Source of the DNA: Eubacterium sulci ATCC 35585
Lineage (GTDB): Bacteria > Bacillota > Clostridia > Peptostreptococcales > Anaerovoracaceae
Length of the DNA: 64,000 nt
NCBI GenBank assembly: GCA_001189495.1
Contig: CP012068.1
Location: 1,116,001 to 1,180,000, forward strand
Direction: 5' to 3'
A program made the translations under genes and the position numbers. Positions 48,501-56,799 of this stretch are shown one piece after another (positions within the stretch are counted from its first letter, which is position 1; every line of letters begins with the position of its first letter). The notes beneath the pieces are model-generated. The model was not told the DNA's origin, ran no database searches, and saw nothing but the letters and a program-made list of their open reading frames with translations.

Positions 48501-48998
48501 TTCATCAGCATCAGGCGGATAAAAATCAACTATTCCACCTCTGATAGAAAACTGTCCCTGAGTTGCTACAATGTCATTTCTCTCGTAGCCTAATTCTGCT
48601 AGCTTTCTTTTTAGTTCATCTACTTCTATTTCCTGACCAAGCTTTAGGCTAAAGTTTAAATTCTGATAAGAGCGATGTGGTGGCATCTTCTTAATTGCAG
48701 CAGAAACAGGCGCAATTACAACAGCTTCATCCTCTGTTGCAAGCGCCTTTATAACCTTCAATCTTGCGAAGTCCTGATCTCTATTTCGTGCACTGTAGTC
48801 TAGGAATATATGGCCATCCTCAGGTAAGATATAAACTTTTCGCTCACTAAAAAAAGAGAAATCCATTGCAAGCTTTTCGGCTCTGCGATGACCCGATACG
48901 ATAATCAAGCATTGTTTCCCTTTTTCAATACTCTCTGAAATTACCTTTGCAGAACGGCTGTCTGATACACCTGTTAAACAAATTTTTCTATTCAGCAT
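45564..48998 (-). CDS. mfd: Transcription-repair coupling factor Mfd
   Basis: Mfd displaces stalled RNA polymerase and recruits UvrAB. The 1144-residue protein has the UvrB-like N-terminal region, the CarD-like polymerase-interacting domain (TGDYVVHENHGIGKFLG, near residue 480), and the RecG-like motor with GDVGYGKTEVA, VIDEEQRFG, SATPIPRTLNMS and QLRGRVGRT, followed by the C-terminal TRCF domain. Length and domains are complete. It follows pth, as in Bacillus. Confidence 0.98.
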   Translation of the reverse strand: MLNRKICLTGVSDSRSAKVISESIEKGKQCLIIVSGHRRAEKLAMDFSFFSERKVYILPEDGHIFLDYSARNRDQDFARLKVIKALATEDEAVVIAPVSAAIKKMPPHRSYQNLNFSLKLGQEIEVDELKRKLAELGYERNDIVATQGQFSIRGGIVDFYPPDADEPVRIEFFGSEIDSIRSFDIETQRSIDNLKNIDIYPSKQLTPSDELIVKATETVKSLFDKQIAKLSNDEEKEDAANCLTEKKNELIEYISEFDNDSVLENYVHYFYPETEYIWDYMGDAMIVYEDFPRIEEHLELRSEELQNDLFTMLERGKAIPEDSQLIMGMDDLQKSFGIMPEIFMFPFGLTGKVKIDFDEIRNIECRQMTSYAGHLDVLENDLKRIADGKNRVVISASSDERQQTIDDFVANIGLADKIQVVQGSLSMGMVFPEEKLYIISDKDIFNSTRIGKKRHKTNRSQKMQSFSDFKTGDYVVHENHGIGKFLGIQALEVQGEQKDYLKIKYSGTDLLYVPVEQMDIVQKYIGSEGIAPKVSKLSGDEWKVAKTRAKLAIAEMTEELIKLYADRKASKGYAFSKDTVWQKEFEAYFSYQETDDQLTSIEEIKKDMESNLPMDRLLCGDVGYGKTEVAARAIFKCISEGKQAAMLVPTTILANQHYNSLKDRFSNFPFNIDMLSRFRTDKQQEKIIDGLKKGSVDFVIGTHRLLSDDIKYKDLGLLVIDEEQRFGVAHKEKLKQLKSNIDVLTLSATPIPRTLNMSLTGIKDMSLITEPPSDRYPVQTYVLEQDDIVMREIIARELDRDGQVYIVFNRVKGINRLAEKVQSLVPDAKIVVGHGQMNEKSLESVMQTFISGEADILVATTIIESGIDIPNANTMIVIDADKCGLAQLYQLRGRVGRTDKIAYAYLMYQKNKVLTEVAEKRLKAIKEFTEFGSGFKVAMRDLEIRGAGNVLGAEQSGHMMNIGYELYCKLVDDAVRKAKGESVPEQVDEINIELDVAANIPNWYIDNETLKLQMYKKIATVSTREDSEEIIDELLDRFGDLPKETLNLIAISMIRALSANVGVCNIHEQAGKVVIYFAQDNALKAYALMKASEKFGSKIFFHGGNEPFIRLSVARKERLDSIIDLLEIISDNKDIDNSGSKTVS

Positions 48999-49009
48999 AA
49001 GCTCCTATT

Positions 49010-49582
49010 CTATTTAGCGACTTTTCCTGAATTAAATCTATTCATCGCCTTATCAATTCCATCCTTTATGTAGCACTCTACCGCAAGAGCCGCTTCAGAA
49101 ACCGTATCCGCTAGGACTCCTTCCTCAGATTTACTTGGTTTGCCAATGACAAAATCAATAAGATTATCATCCTTATTGCTTCCTATTCCTATTCTAACTC
49201 TAGGAAAATCACGACTACCAAGTTGTGCAACAACAGACTTCATCCCGTTATGTGTACCTGGACTTCCTGAGGTGCGTATACGAAGCGCACCTATAGGAAT
49301 ATCCAAATCATCATAAATAACTAAAACATTCTTCAGATCAATTTTATAAAAATTGACTGCCTCCTTAAGTGCATCACCACTGAGATTCATATAGGTTTGC
49401 GGCTTCATAAGAATTACTTTCTCGCCACCTAGATTAAACTCACCGATAAGTGCTCTGAACTTAGATTTATCTACGGAAACACTGTTTCTTCTTGCAAGCT
49501 CATCTATAACCATAAATCCCAGATTATGTCTTGTCTTTTCATATTTCTTTCCGGGATTTCCAAGCCCTGCTATTAAAAACAT
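49010..49582 (-). CDS. pth: Peptidyl-tRNA hydrolase
   Basis: It frees tRNA from peptidyl-tRNA dropped by ribosomes. The 190-residue enzyme shows AGLGNPGKKYEKTRHN with the catalytic His, MKPQTYMNLSG, IYDDLDIPIG and GSPGTHNGMKS. Length is normal. It lies 12 bases before mfd, in the prs-pth-mfd run. Confidence 0.98.
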   Translation of the reverse strand: MFLIAGLGNPGKKYEKTRHNLGFMVIDELARRNSVSVDKSKFRALIGEFNLGGEKVILMKPQTYMNLSGDALKEAVNFYKIDLKNVLVIYDDLDIPIGALRIRTSGSPGTHNGMKSVVAQLGSRDFPRVRIGIGSNKDDNLIDFVIGKPSKSEEGVLADTVSEAALAVECYIKDGIDKAMNRFNSGKVAK

Positions 49583-49598
49583 ACTTTCCTCTATCCTC

Positions 49599-50567
49599 TT
49601 ACTTTAATTTTCTTTCCTTATCAAAGAGTTCACTGATTGATCCGTTATTATGAACTCTCATCATAGCCTCTGCAAATAGATTTCCTACTGAAAGGAAACG
49701 CATCTTATCTAGGCGCTTCTCCTTTGGCATAGGAATTGTATTTAGAAGTACAAGCTCTGTTATTGCAGATTCCTTTAGTCTTTCTATCGCTGGTCCTGAC
49801 AATACTGGGTGAGTTGCACATGCATAAACGGATTTAGCTCCCATGTTCTTGATTGCATTAGCTGCGTTTGTCAGTGTTCCAGCTGTATCTATCATATCAT
49901 CGATAATGATACAGTTCTTATCCTTTATATCTCCGACAATGTTCATTATTTCACTCTTATTTGGGCTAGGTCTTCTCTTATCAATGATAGCGATTGGACA
50001 GTTCAAATATTCAGCGAGATTTCTCGCTCTTGTAACACTTCCGTGATCTGGAGAAACAACGCACACATCTTCCAAATTCTTATCTCCAAAGTACTTTGCA
50101 AGAATAGGCAGTCCAAGGAGATGATCTACTGGTATATTGAAGTATCCCTGAATCTGGTTTGCATGAAGATCCATTGTGAGCACTCTGTCAGCTCCTGCAG
50201 CCACGATTAAATCAGCAACTAGCTTTGCTGTGATTGGATCTCTTGCCTTAGCCTTTCTATCCTGTCTTGCATATCCATAGTATGGAATAACTGCATTAAT
50301 TCTACCAGCTGAAGCACGCTTCATAGCATCTATCATTATTAGAAGTTCCATCAGATTATCATTAACTGGCGCACATGTTGACTGTACGATATAGACGTCA
50401 ACACCTCTTACTGTCTCTCCGATATTTACTGAGATTTCACCATCGCTGAATTTTTTAACATCTGCTTTTCCTAGTGGCTTACCCATCAGTGAAGCTATCT
50501 CTTCAGCAAGCTCGTTGTGTGAGTTACAAGTGAAAATCTTAAAATCTAAAAATGCGCCGTTTCTCAT
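49599..50567 (-). CDS. prs: Ribose-phosphate pyrophosphokinase
   Basis: It makes PRPP from ribose-5-phosphate and ATP. The 322-residue protein has [18 protein letters not shown] at the start, [15 protein letters not shown] (catalytic flexible loop), [16 protein letters not shown] and the PRPP loop [11 protein letters not shown]. It is a class I enzyme of standard length. It lies between the acetyltransferase gene and pth; AGGAGAA precedes the ATG. Confidence 0.98.
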   Translation of the reverse strand: MRNGAFLDFKIFTCNSHNELAEEIASLMGKPLGKADVKKFSDGEISVNIGETVRGVDVYIVQSTCAPVNDNLMELLIMIDAMKRASAGRINAVIPYYGYARQDRKAKARDPITAKLVADLIVAAGADRVLTMDLHANQIQGYFNIPVDHLLGLPILAKYFGDKNLEDVCVVSPDHGSVTRARNLAEYLNCPIAIIDKRRPSPNKSEIMNIVGDIKDKNCIIIDDMIDTAGTLTNAANAIKNMGAKSVYACATHPVLSGPAIERLKESAITELVLLNTIPMPKEKRLDKMRFLSVGNLFAEAMMRVHNNGSISELFDKERKLK

Positions 50568-50616
50568 TGGTATTCTCCTATTCTTTCTATGTTTTACTTT
50601 GATCTATCTATATGAA

Positions 50617-51309
50617 TTACTTTCTGTATAATCCTCTTTGGGTCGCCCAATTCTCTATGTTTTTCTGACGAGCTCTGCCGACACTTAGTGCATCCTTTGG
50701 TATGTCCTTGGTCACTGTACTTCCTGCAGCAATGTAAGCTCCATCTCCTACATCCACTGGCGAAACTAGATTTACATTACATCCTATAAAGCATCCATCC
50801 CCAACTGTAGACCTATGCTTATTCTTACCATCGTAGTTAACAAATACTACACCGCAACCCAGGTTTACATTCTCACCGATATCTGCATCACCTATGTATG
50901 TGAGATGAGCAGACTTGCTACCATTACCCATGCTTGCATTCTTGACCTCTACGAAGTCTCCGACCTTACATGCCTCACCTATAGTGCTGCCTGGTCTGAT
51001 ATATGCAAACGGACCTATACTAGTATTGCTTCCTACTGAGCTATCTAGGATAACTGAATTATCTATGCTTACATCATCTCCGATTATGGCATTTGCAATT
51101 CTGCTATTCTGCTCTATCTTGCAGTTCTTACCAATAACTGTGCTTCCCTCAAGTCTTACACATGGTCCAATCACAGTACCTTCGCCAATTCTGACATCCT
51201 CCTCTATGTAGACATTATCGATATCAAATATATCTACACCTGCCTCAATATGCTTTTCGGCTATCTTGCGCCATTTATCTTTTCTCTGCTTATACTCATT
51301 CATATTCAT
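50617..51309 (-). CDS. Stand-alone GlmU-type acetyltransferase (hexapeptide repeat)
   Basis: A 230-residue left-handed beta-helix protein that matches the C-terminal half of GlmU, which acetylates glucosamine-1-phosphate: it starts with a helix ([19 protein letters not shown]), continues with hexapeptide repeats ([27 protein letters not shown]), then the catalytic-region pattern [11 protein letters not shown] and [13 protein letters not shown], and ends with [11 protein letters not shown]. The uridylyltransferase half is absent and the frame is intact. In Bacillus full-length glmU lies just before prs, as here. The missing half must be supplied by another gene or this enzyme has another substrate. 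Confidence 0.88.
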   Translation of the reverse strand: MNMNEYKQRKDKWRKIAEKHIEAGVDIFDIDNVYIEEDVRIGEGTVIGPCVRLEGSTVIGKNCKIEQNSRIANAIIGDDVSIDNSVILDSSVGSNTSIGPFAYIRPGSTIGEACKVGDFVEVKNASMGNGSKSAHLTYIGDADIGENVNLGCGVVFVNYDGKNKHRSTVGDGCFIGCNVNLVSPVDVGDGAYIAAGSTVTKDIPKDALSVGRARQKNIENWATQRGLYRK

Positions 51310-51310
51310 A

Positions 51311-52696
51311 TCAAGCCTGTCCTTTTTCTAAAATAATCTGTCCAACCTTGTATATGTCTCCAGCACCCATAGTGATGACTAGGTCATCGCACTCAGCCTC
51401 TGCAAGAACCTTGGATGCGATCTCATCAAAGTCCTTAATATAAGCCACCTCAATCTCTGGATGTGCTAGTTTGATTCTCTCTGCGAGCTTATCTGAAGAT
51501 ATGTTATATATATCTTTTTCTCTAGCAGCATATATGTCAGTCAAAACGAGTATATCCGCACCCTTGAATGAATCTATAAAATCATCAAATAGTGCTAGTG
51601 TACGCGTATATGTATGCGGTTGGAATAGACACCAAATTCTATTGTGCATCAAATTCTGAGCAGCTGATAGAGTTGCCTTAATCTCAGTTGGATGATGTGC
51701 ATAATCATCTACTACTGTAATATTGTCCTTGGCTTTTCCGATTATATCAAAGCGTCTCTTAGTTCCTGTGTAAAGCTTGAGCTCTCTGATAATATCCACA
51801 GATGCAACTCCTAGCTGATGACAACATGCAAATGCAGCTGTAGCATTTAGGATATTATGTTCTCCTGGAACACTAAGTTCCATAGTCCCTTGCGGCTTGC
51901 CTCTATAGCTGATGTTAAAAGATGGCATTCCGTTTGTGTCAAACTTAACATCTGAAATAGCATATGTACAGCTTGGATTATATCCGTATGTTATAGCACC
52001 TTCTATATCCTTGATTATTCTGTTTATAAAAGGATTTGCATCGTAGGCTATGATGTTTCCGCCTGGCTTGATATTCTTGGTAAAGCTATCAAATGATCTG
52101 ACGATATGTTCAATATCCTTAAAGTAATCTAGATGGTCAGAATCTATATTTAGAATAACCTCGATATAAGGCCTCAGACTCAAAAAGCTGTCTCTATACT
52201 CACAAGCCTCCGTCACAAAAAAAGAGCCATCGCCTACCTTGTAGTTTCCGTCAATCTCACTAAGGTATCCTCCGACAAGGATTGTAGGTTCCAGCTTATT
52301 CTTCTCTAATATAACAGAAACCATTGAGGTGGTAGTAGTTTTACCATGAGTTCCACTTATTGCTATGCTATTTGGATATTCATCCATAAGCAATCCCAGA
52401 ATTTCGGCTCTTGATGCTGTAGGAATTCCTAGTTCCTTTGCTCTAACCATCTCTGGGTTTTCCTCTGCAATTGCTGCGGAATAAACTACTAAATCAGCAC
52501 CCTCAACATTCTCTGCCACGTGCTCTAAATATATTACTGCTCCAGTTTGTCTCAATCTATCTGTAATGTCGGATTCCTTCATATCTGAACCCGATACACT
52601 GTATCCTCTTGACAGCAGAATCTCTGCTATAGCAGAAAGCCCTATTCCACCGATTCCGATACAATGGATTTTTCTATATTTGCTTAAATCGATCAT
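51311..52696 (-). CDS. murC: UDP-N-acetylmuramate-L-alanine ligase
   Basis: It adds the first amino acid of the peptidoglycan stem peptide. The 461-residue protein has [14 protein letters not shown] (dinucleotide fold), [13 protein letters not shown] (ATP loop), [10 protein letters not shown] and [10 protein letters not shown], all typical of MurC. The start is the ATG at 52696, eight bases after GGGAGG. Position beside glmU-type and prs genes is common in this class. Confidence 0.98.
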   Translation of the reverse strand: MIDLSKYRKIHCIGIGGIGLSAIAEILLSRGYSVSGSDMKESDITDRLRQTGAVIYLEHVAENVEGADLVVYSAAIAEENPEMVRAKELGIPTASRAEILGLLMDEYPNSIAISGTHGKTTTTSMVSVILEKNKLEPTILVGGYLSEIDGNYKVGDGSFFVTEACEYRDSFLSLRPYIEVILNIDSDHLDYFKDIEHIVRSFDSFTKNIKPGGNIIAYDANPFINRIIKDIEGAITYGYNPSCTYAISDVKFDTNGMPSFNISYRGKPQGTMELSVPGEHNILNATAAFACCHQLGVASVDIIRELKLYTGTKRRFDIIGKAKDNITVVDDYAHHPTEIKATLSAAQNLMHNRIWCLFQPHTYTRTLALFDDFIDSFKGADILVLTDIYAAREKDIYNISSDKLAERIKLAHPEIEVAYIKDFDEIASKVLAEAECDDLVITMGAGDIYKVGQIILEKGQA

Positions 52697-52759
52697 CAAA
52701 AAGACCTCCCTATTTAGGTAATTGTATTATATCATATTTATGTTTGAAATGTGCTCTAA

Positions 52760-52788
52760 TTGACAAAAAATATAAAAACAAATATTAT
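52760..52788 (+). promoter_or_regulatory. Promoter of purR
   Basis: TTGACA (52760-52765), 17-base spacer, TATTAT (52783-52788); the ATG is 23 bases further on, so the leader is short. Confidence 0.75.
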
Positions 52789-52811
52789 ATATAGAAAGTT
52801 TGGAGGTGCGT

Positions 52812-53621
52812 ATGAAAAGAACAGAACGTGTCGGTGCAATCATTAAAATATTAACCGATTCACCTTGTAAGGTTTTCCCATTGCAATTCTTTTGCGATTT
52901 ATTTAATACAGCAAAATCTAGCGTTAGCGAAGACATATCCATTGCCTCTTCATCAGTGATGAGTACAGGTACAGGATATATAGAAACTATAGCAGGAGCA
53001 AAAGGTGGCGTACGCTTTGTTCCAGATATAAGTGACGAGGAATTAATTAAGCTTCAGAACGAGCTTTGCGATAAACTCTGTGACCATAGCAGAATCCTAG
53101 CAGGTGATTTTCTATACACCTCAGATATATTCTTTGATGCAGCATTCACGGACAGGCTTGCATCTATTTTTGTTCGAAAGTTCAAGGACTCAGGTGCCGA
53201 CTATGTAGCAACTGTAGAAACCAAGGGTATTCCCCTAGCTGCAAGTACAGCAAGAAAGCTAAATATACCACTTGTTGTAATTCGACGCGAAGCAAAAGTT
53301 TCAGAAGGATCAACTGTAAGCATTAACTATTTCTCAGGATCATATGACAGAGTCCAGAAGATGTCTCTATCAAAGCGAGCTGTTACTCCAGGTTCAAAAG
53401 CTCTTGTAATCGATGATTTCATGCGTGGTGGCGGAAGCAGCCAAGGGATTCGCGATATACTTTCTGAATTTGATGTGAGTGTTTGTGGAACCGGAATCGC
53501 CATTGCCTCGCTTGAACCAAAAAAGAAGAGAATTGAAGATTTTTCCTCAATTGTATACCTAGGTGAAGTGTCTCAAGATGCTCAAATTGTAAGGGTTGAA
53601 CCAAATTATCTGATGTTTTAG
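52812..53621 (+). CDS. purR: Purine operon repressor
   Basis: The 269-residue regulator senses PRPP. A winged helix (about 1-75) is followed by a phosphoribosyltransferase fold with the PRPP loop VIDDFMRGGGSS near residue 205. In Bacillus it represses purine genes until PRPP rises. The ATG at 52812 has GGAGG five to six bases before it; an in-frame TTG at 52800 coincides with that site. It is divergent from murC and precedes spoVG as in Bacillus (purR-yabJ-spoVG), but yabJ is missing. Confidence 0.96.
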   Translation: MKRTERVGAIIKILTDSPCKVFPLQFFCDLFNTAKSSVSEDISIASSSVMSTGTGYIETIAGAKGGVRFVPDISDEELIKLQNELCDKLCDHSRILAGDFLYTSDIFFDAAFTDRLASIFVRKFKDSGADYVATVETKGIPLAASTARKLNIPLVVIRREAKVSEGSTVSINYFSGSYDRVQKMSLSKRAVTPGSKALVIDDFMRGGGSSQGIRDILSEFDVSVCGTGIAIASLEPKKKRIEDFSSIVYLGEVSQDAQIVRVEPNYLMF

Positions 53622-53629
53622 AAAAGATA

Positions 53630-53658
53630 TTGCCTTTCTGAATTCTTTGAAGTATAAT
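53630..53658 (+). promoter_or_regulatory. Promoter of spoVG
   Basis: TTGCCT (53630-53635), 17-base spacer, TATAAT (53653-53658), directly after the purR stop. Confidence 0.65.
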
Positions 53659-53699
53659 AAGTATATATACTTTTTGGGTCATTTGAGGAAGGTGGTAAC

Positions 53700-53981
53700 A
53701 TGCAAATTACAGATGTACGCATTCGAAAGATCAATGTAGAAGGCAAAATGAGAGCCGTAGCATCCGTAACATTTGACAATGAGTTCGTAGTACACGACAT
53801 CAAGGTCATTGACGGACAGAATGGGTTATTCGTTGCTATGCCAAGTAGAAAGATGGGAGATGGAGACTTCAGAGACATAGCTCATCCTCTTGCTTCAGAC
53901 GTTCGTAACAGAATTAAAGATGCAATCTTTGAGGCATATGACAAATTACCAGAAGGCGAAGGCATGACAACTGAGTATTAG
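53700..53981 (+). CDS. spoVG: SpoVG family RNA/DNA-binding regulator
   Basis: A 93-residue protein that starts [11 protein letters not shown] and contains [19 protein letters not shown] and VAMPSRK, the core of SpoVG, followed by [22 protein letters not shown]. It binds nucleic acids and affects sporulation, cell division or virulence depending on species. GGAAGGTGG precedes the ATG. Presence of SpoVG does not show that the organism sporulates, since it is also found in non-sporulators such as Staphylococcus. Confidence 0.97.
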   Translation: MQITDVRIRKINVEGKMRAVASVTFDNEFVVHDIKVIDGQNGLFVAMPSRKMGDGDFRDIAHPLASDVRNRIKDAIFEAYDKLPEGEGMTTEY

Positions 53982-54086
53982 GCATAGCATAACACATTAC
54001 TTAAGCGAATGGAAAAGATCCTCTTAAGAGTGTTTCACGTCATTTAAATCCTTCATTTTAGACGTGTCATTAGAAGGGGTAATGAA

Positions 54087-54124
54087 AAAAACGACCAAAT
54101 GAGTTTTCTCAAATGGTCGTTTTC
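54087..54124. terminator. Bidirectional terminator between spoVG and pyk
   Basis: AAACGACCA with TGGTCGTTT plus an inner TGAG-CTCA pair, and runs of A and T on both sides, ending both converging genes. The 100 bases before it (53982-54086) contain no gene that I can support. Confidence 0.85.
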
Positions 54125-54133
54125 TTTATGCAT

Positions 54134-55567
54134 TTATTTGTAGTCCTGATGTGCAGCAATTACTCTAACCATATTAGACTTACTTCCCTTTTCTACTGGA
54201 AGCCCAGCAGTTACAACTAGCTTACTGCCCTCTTCAACAAGACCACTTCTTACAGCTTCTGACGCAAACCAATCAAACAGCTCCTCAACTTCTGCATTAT
54301 ACTTTGCTTTAATTGGAACAACTCCCCACATCATCGCCATTTGATGGTATGCCTTTGTATAAGGCGTTGCACCTATTATCATCTTTGCTGGTCTAAACTT
54401 CGACATTCTTGATGCTGTAAATCCTGAGTTTGTTGCAGCCATTATTCCTGCTGCATTTATATCCTCAGCTAAAGTGCAGGCAGCATGAGCTACAGCATTT
54501 GTTACGTCTCTTTTGTTCATTTCGTGCCAAACTCTATCTTCGTGATAGTTTGTTTCGTTATCAGCCTCAGCCTGTTCTGCAACCTTTGCCATAACTTCTA
54601 CAGCTTCAACTGGATATTTACCGGCTGCCGTTTCTCCCGAAAGCATCACAGCTGAAGTTCCATCGTAAACTGCATTTGCAACGTCAGTAATTTCTGCACG
54701 CGTTGGCACTGGATTTTCGACCATGGACTCTAGCATCTGTGTAGCTGTTATAGCTATTTTGCCACTCTCTAAGCATCTCTTTATTATTCTCTTTTGGATT
54801 CCTGGAAGGCGCTCAAAAGCAAGTTCTACACCCATGTCACCTCTTGCTATCATTATTCCATCAACCTTAGGAAGAATGTGCTCAAAGTTATCAACACCCT
54901 GGGTGCTCTCTATCTTTGCTATTATCTTGATATCTTTACCGCCATTATCATTAAGAAGCTTTCTGAGTTCCTCAACGTCCTCCTGCATTCTAACAAATGA
55001 AGCCGCAATGTAGTCAACATCCTCCTCTATTCCAAAAAGAATATCGCTTCTATCCTGCTCTCCTATATATTCCATCCCAAGATCAACATCTGGAATGTTT
55101 ACACCCTTGTGGTTGCTTACATTTCCACCGTGAACTACCTTAGTTAAAATATCTGTTTCTGTCTTTGATATTACAGTGAGCACAATCATCCCATCATCTA
55201 TCAAAATCTTATCGCCTTCTTTGACCATGTTAGGAAGTCTCTCATATGTTGTTGCAACTATTGAACTTGTGCCTTCAACATCTCTTGATGTAAGTGTAAA
55301 CTCCTGACCATCTTCTAAAAACTCTTTTCCATTAACGAAATCCTTTAGTCTAATTTCTGGTCCCTTTGTATCAAGCATGACAGCTGCTGGCATATCTAGC
55401 TCATCTCTAACCTTCCTGAAGGTTTCTATCGTCTTGTGGTGCTGCTCGTGCGTGCCATGTGAAAAATTCACCCTTGCGACATTCATGCCTGAAAGTAACA
55501 TTTTCCTTATGGTTTCTTCATTGCTCGAAGAAGGTCCTAGTGTACATACAATCTTTGTTTTTCTCAT
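54134..55567 (-). CDS. pyk: Pyruvate kinase
   Basis: It makes ATP and pyruvate from PEP and ADP at the end of glycolysis. I start at the ATG at 55567 (GAAAGG nine bases upstream; the GTG at 55576 overlaps that site), giving 477 residues. Family motifs are RKTKIVCTLGPSS, VDYIAASFVR, KIESTQGVDN, ARGDMGVEL and ATQMLESM, with the C-terminal regulatory domain ending at VIAAHQDYK. It has no extra PEP-utilising domain, unlike Bacillus pyruvate kinase. Confidence 0.98.
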   Translation of the reverse strand: MRKTKIVCTLGPSSSNEETIRKMLLSGMNVARVNFSHGTHEQHHKTIETFRKVRDELDMPAAVMLDTKGPEIRLKDFVNGKEFLEDGQEFTLTSRDVEGTSSIVATTYERLPNMVKEGDKILIDDGMIVLTVISKTETDILTKVVHGGNVSNHKGVNIPDVDLGMEYIGEQDRSDILFGIEEDVDYIAASFVRMQEDVEELRKLLNDNGGKDIKIIAKIESTQGVDNFEHILPKVDGIMIARGDMGVELAFERLPGIQKRIIKRCLESGKIAITATQMLESMVENPVPTRAEITDVANAVYDGTSAVMLSGETAAGKYPVEAVEVMAKVAEQAEADNETNYHEDRVWHEMNKRDVTNAVAHAACTLAEDINAAGIMAATNSGFTASRMSKFRPAKMIIGATPYTKAYHQMAMMWGVVPIKAKYNAEVEELFDWFASEAVRSGLVEEGSKLVVTAGLPVEKGSKSNMVRVIAAHQDYK

Positions 55568-55604
55568 TTTACACACCTTTCACTTAATCACATTCTATAT
55601 ATCT

Positions 55605-55633
55605 ATTATATGACCTATGGGCATCTTTTTCAA
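55605..55633 (-). promoter_or_regulatory. Promoter of pyk
   Basis: Minus-strand TTGAAA (forward 55628-55633), 17-base spacer, TATAAT (55605-55610). Confidence 0.7.
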
Positions 55634-55768
55634 ACTCTATCCCATATCAGTTTATTATACCCTGTTTAATTTTTTCTTACTTAGACAGTCCGCTTTATGC
55701 TATAATATGTGCTACTATTTGTATTTTATGGGTAGATATATAATATAGTAAATGAAATGAGGAAAATT

Positions 55769-55975
55769 ATGGACACACTAGATAAATCAAGTCGCGACTA
55801 CGAAATTTGCCTTTGCAAAAAACTTAACAGAGGCTATGTAGAAGATCTAATTAAAGAAAAGAACATCAAGACTCTTAAGGAACTCTGTGAGGTAGGTGAC
55901 ATCGGCAATGTATGCGGTGGCTGCCGAGAGGATCTTGACATGGTTCTCGAAGAAATTTTGAACGGTGAGGTTTAA
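55769..55975 (+). CDS. BFD-like [2Fe-2S] ferredoxin
   Basis: A 68-residue protein with C-L-C (in EICLCKK) and, about 35 residues later, C-G-G-C (NVCGGCREDLD), the arrangement of BFD-like 2Fe-2S domains, which in bacterioferritin-associated ferredoxin help iron release from ferritin and in other cases serve as redox modules. It stands alone here, divergent from pyk with its own TATAAT (55701-55706) and terminator. The ATG at 55769 has GAGG seven bases before it. Its redox partner is not in the window. Confidence 0.85.
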   Translation: MDTLDKSSRDYEICLCKKLNRGYVEDLIKEKNIKTLKELCEVGDIGNVCGGCREDLDMVLEEILNGEV

Positions 55976-56000
55976 GAAAGATTTTCTATCAAAACGAGAC

Positions 56001-56033
56001 AAACTCCCTGGTGCAAAGCACAGGGAGTTTTTT
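56001..56033 (+). terminator. Terminator of the BFD-like gene
   Basis: Arms AACTCCCTG and CAGGGAGTT with a nine-base loop and six T. Confidence 0.9.
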
Positions 56034-56040
56034 GCATATA

Positions 56041-56066
56041 AAAAAACCGCTGAAATCAACGGTTTT
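56041..56066 (-). terminator. Terminator of the tRNA cluster
   Basis: AAAACCG-type stem (AAACCG/CGGTTT with inner mismatches) and a run of seven T on the minus strand, behind tRNA-Gln. Confidence 0.75.
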
Positions 56067-56071
56067 TCATT

Positions 56072-56146
56072 TGGCTAGGGTAGCAGGATTCGAACCTGCG
56101 CATGACGGAATCAGAATCCGTTGCCTTACCGCTTGGCGATACCCCA
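56072..56146 (-). tRNA. tRNA-Gln (CUG)
   Basis: Cloverleaf with anticodon loop TTCTGAT (CUG), encoded CCA; last of six tRNAs. Confidence 0.93.
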
Positions 56147-56151
56147 ACGAT

Positions 56152-56226
<75 letters not shown>

Positions 56227-56234
56227 GAATTATA

Positions 56235-56311
56235 TGGGGTGGATAGTGGGATTCGAACCCACGCATACAGGAGCCACAACCCTGGGTCTTAACCACTTGA
56301 CGATACCCACC
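56235..56311 (-). tRNA. tRNA-His (GUG)
   Basis: Cloverleaf with anticodon loop TTGTGGC (GUG), encoded CCA and an extra 5' G pairing with C73 as expected for tRNA-His. Confidence 0.95.
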
Positions 56312-56335
56312 ATATTAGCTTATAAATATAAAAAT

Positions 56336-56412
56336 TGGCGACCTGGAACGGGCTCGAACCGTCGACCTCCAGCGTGACAGGCTGGCATTCTAACCAACTG
56401 AACTACCAGGCC
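56336..56412 (-). tRNA. tRNA-Asp (GUC)
   Basis: Cloverleaf with anticodon loop CTGTCAC (GUC), encoded CCA; acceptor GGCCTGG pairs with CCAGGTC. Confidence 0.95.
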
Positions 56413-56419
56413 GCAATGA

Positions 56420-56495
56420 TGGTGGGCGTTATAGGGCTCGAACCTATGACCCCCTGCTTGTAAGGCAGGTGCTCTCCCAGCTGAGCTAAACGCCC
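56420..56495 (-). tRNA. tRNA-Val (UAC)
   Basis: Cloverleaf with anticodon loop CTTACAA (UAC), encoded CCA. Confidence 0.95.
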
Positions 56496-56499
56496 ACAA

Positions 56500-56576
56500 T
56501 GGTAGCGGCGAGTGGAGTCGAACCACCGACCTTCCGGGTATGAACCGGACGCTCTAGCCAACTAAGCTACACCGCC
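56500..56576 (-). tRNA. tRNA-Met (CAU), elongator type
   Basis: Anticodon loop TTCATAC (CAU). The acceptor GGCGGTG is fully paired and lacks the initiator features, and the body resembles Bacillus elongator tRNA-Met, so it is not tRNA-fMet. Confidence 0.9.
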
Positions 56577-56744
56577 ATATTGTGCAAAATCACTGCAAGG
56601 AATATATTATCAAACACCATCATAAATGTCAATATCTTTTTATTATATATTTTATGATTAAATCTACTCATCCTGCAGTCCTTTGAACAAAATCCAAACT
56701 TACATACTTTGATATAATTACATCAAATAAAAGCAAGCTAATAA

Positions 56745-56773
56745 TTGAATTAAATTAGCATTTCTAATATAAT
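56745..56773 (+). promoter_or_regulatory. Promoter of lgt
   Basis: TTGAAT (56745-56750), 17-base spacer, TATAAT (56768-56773). A second TATAAT at 56713-56718 has no good -35. Confidence 0.65.
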
Positions 56774-56799
56774 AGTAAAGATATATGAAAGGAGTTTTT

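Noticed and set aside
53982-54086. A small RNA or short gene between spoVG and the terminator
   Set aside because: No promoter, frame with a ribosome-binding site, or stable structure was found.
56577-56784. T-box or other riboswitch in front of lgt
   Set aside because: No stem I, specifier or T-box sequence seen; the stretch is A+T-rich with ordinary promoter elements only.
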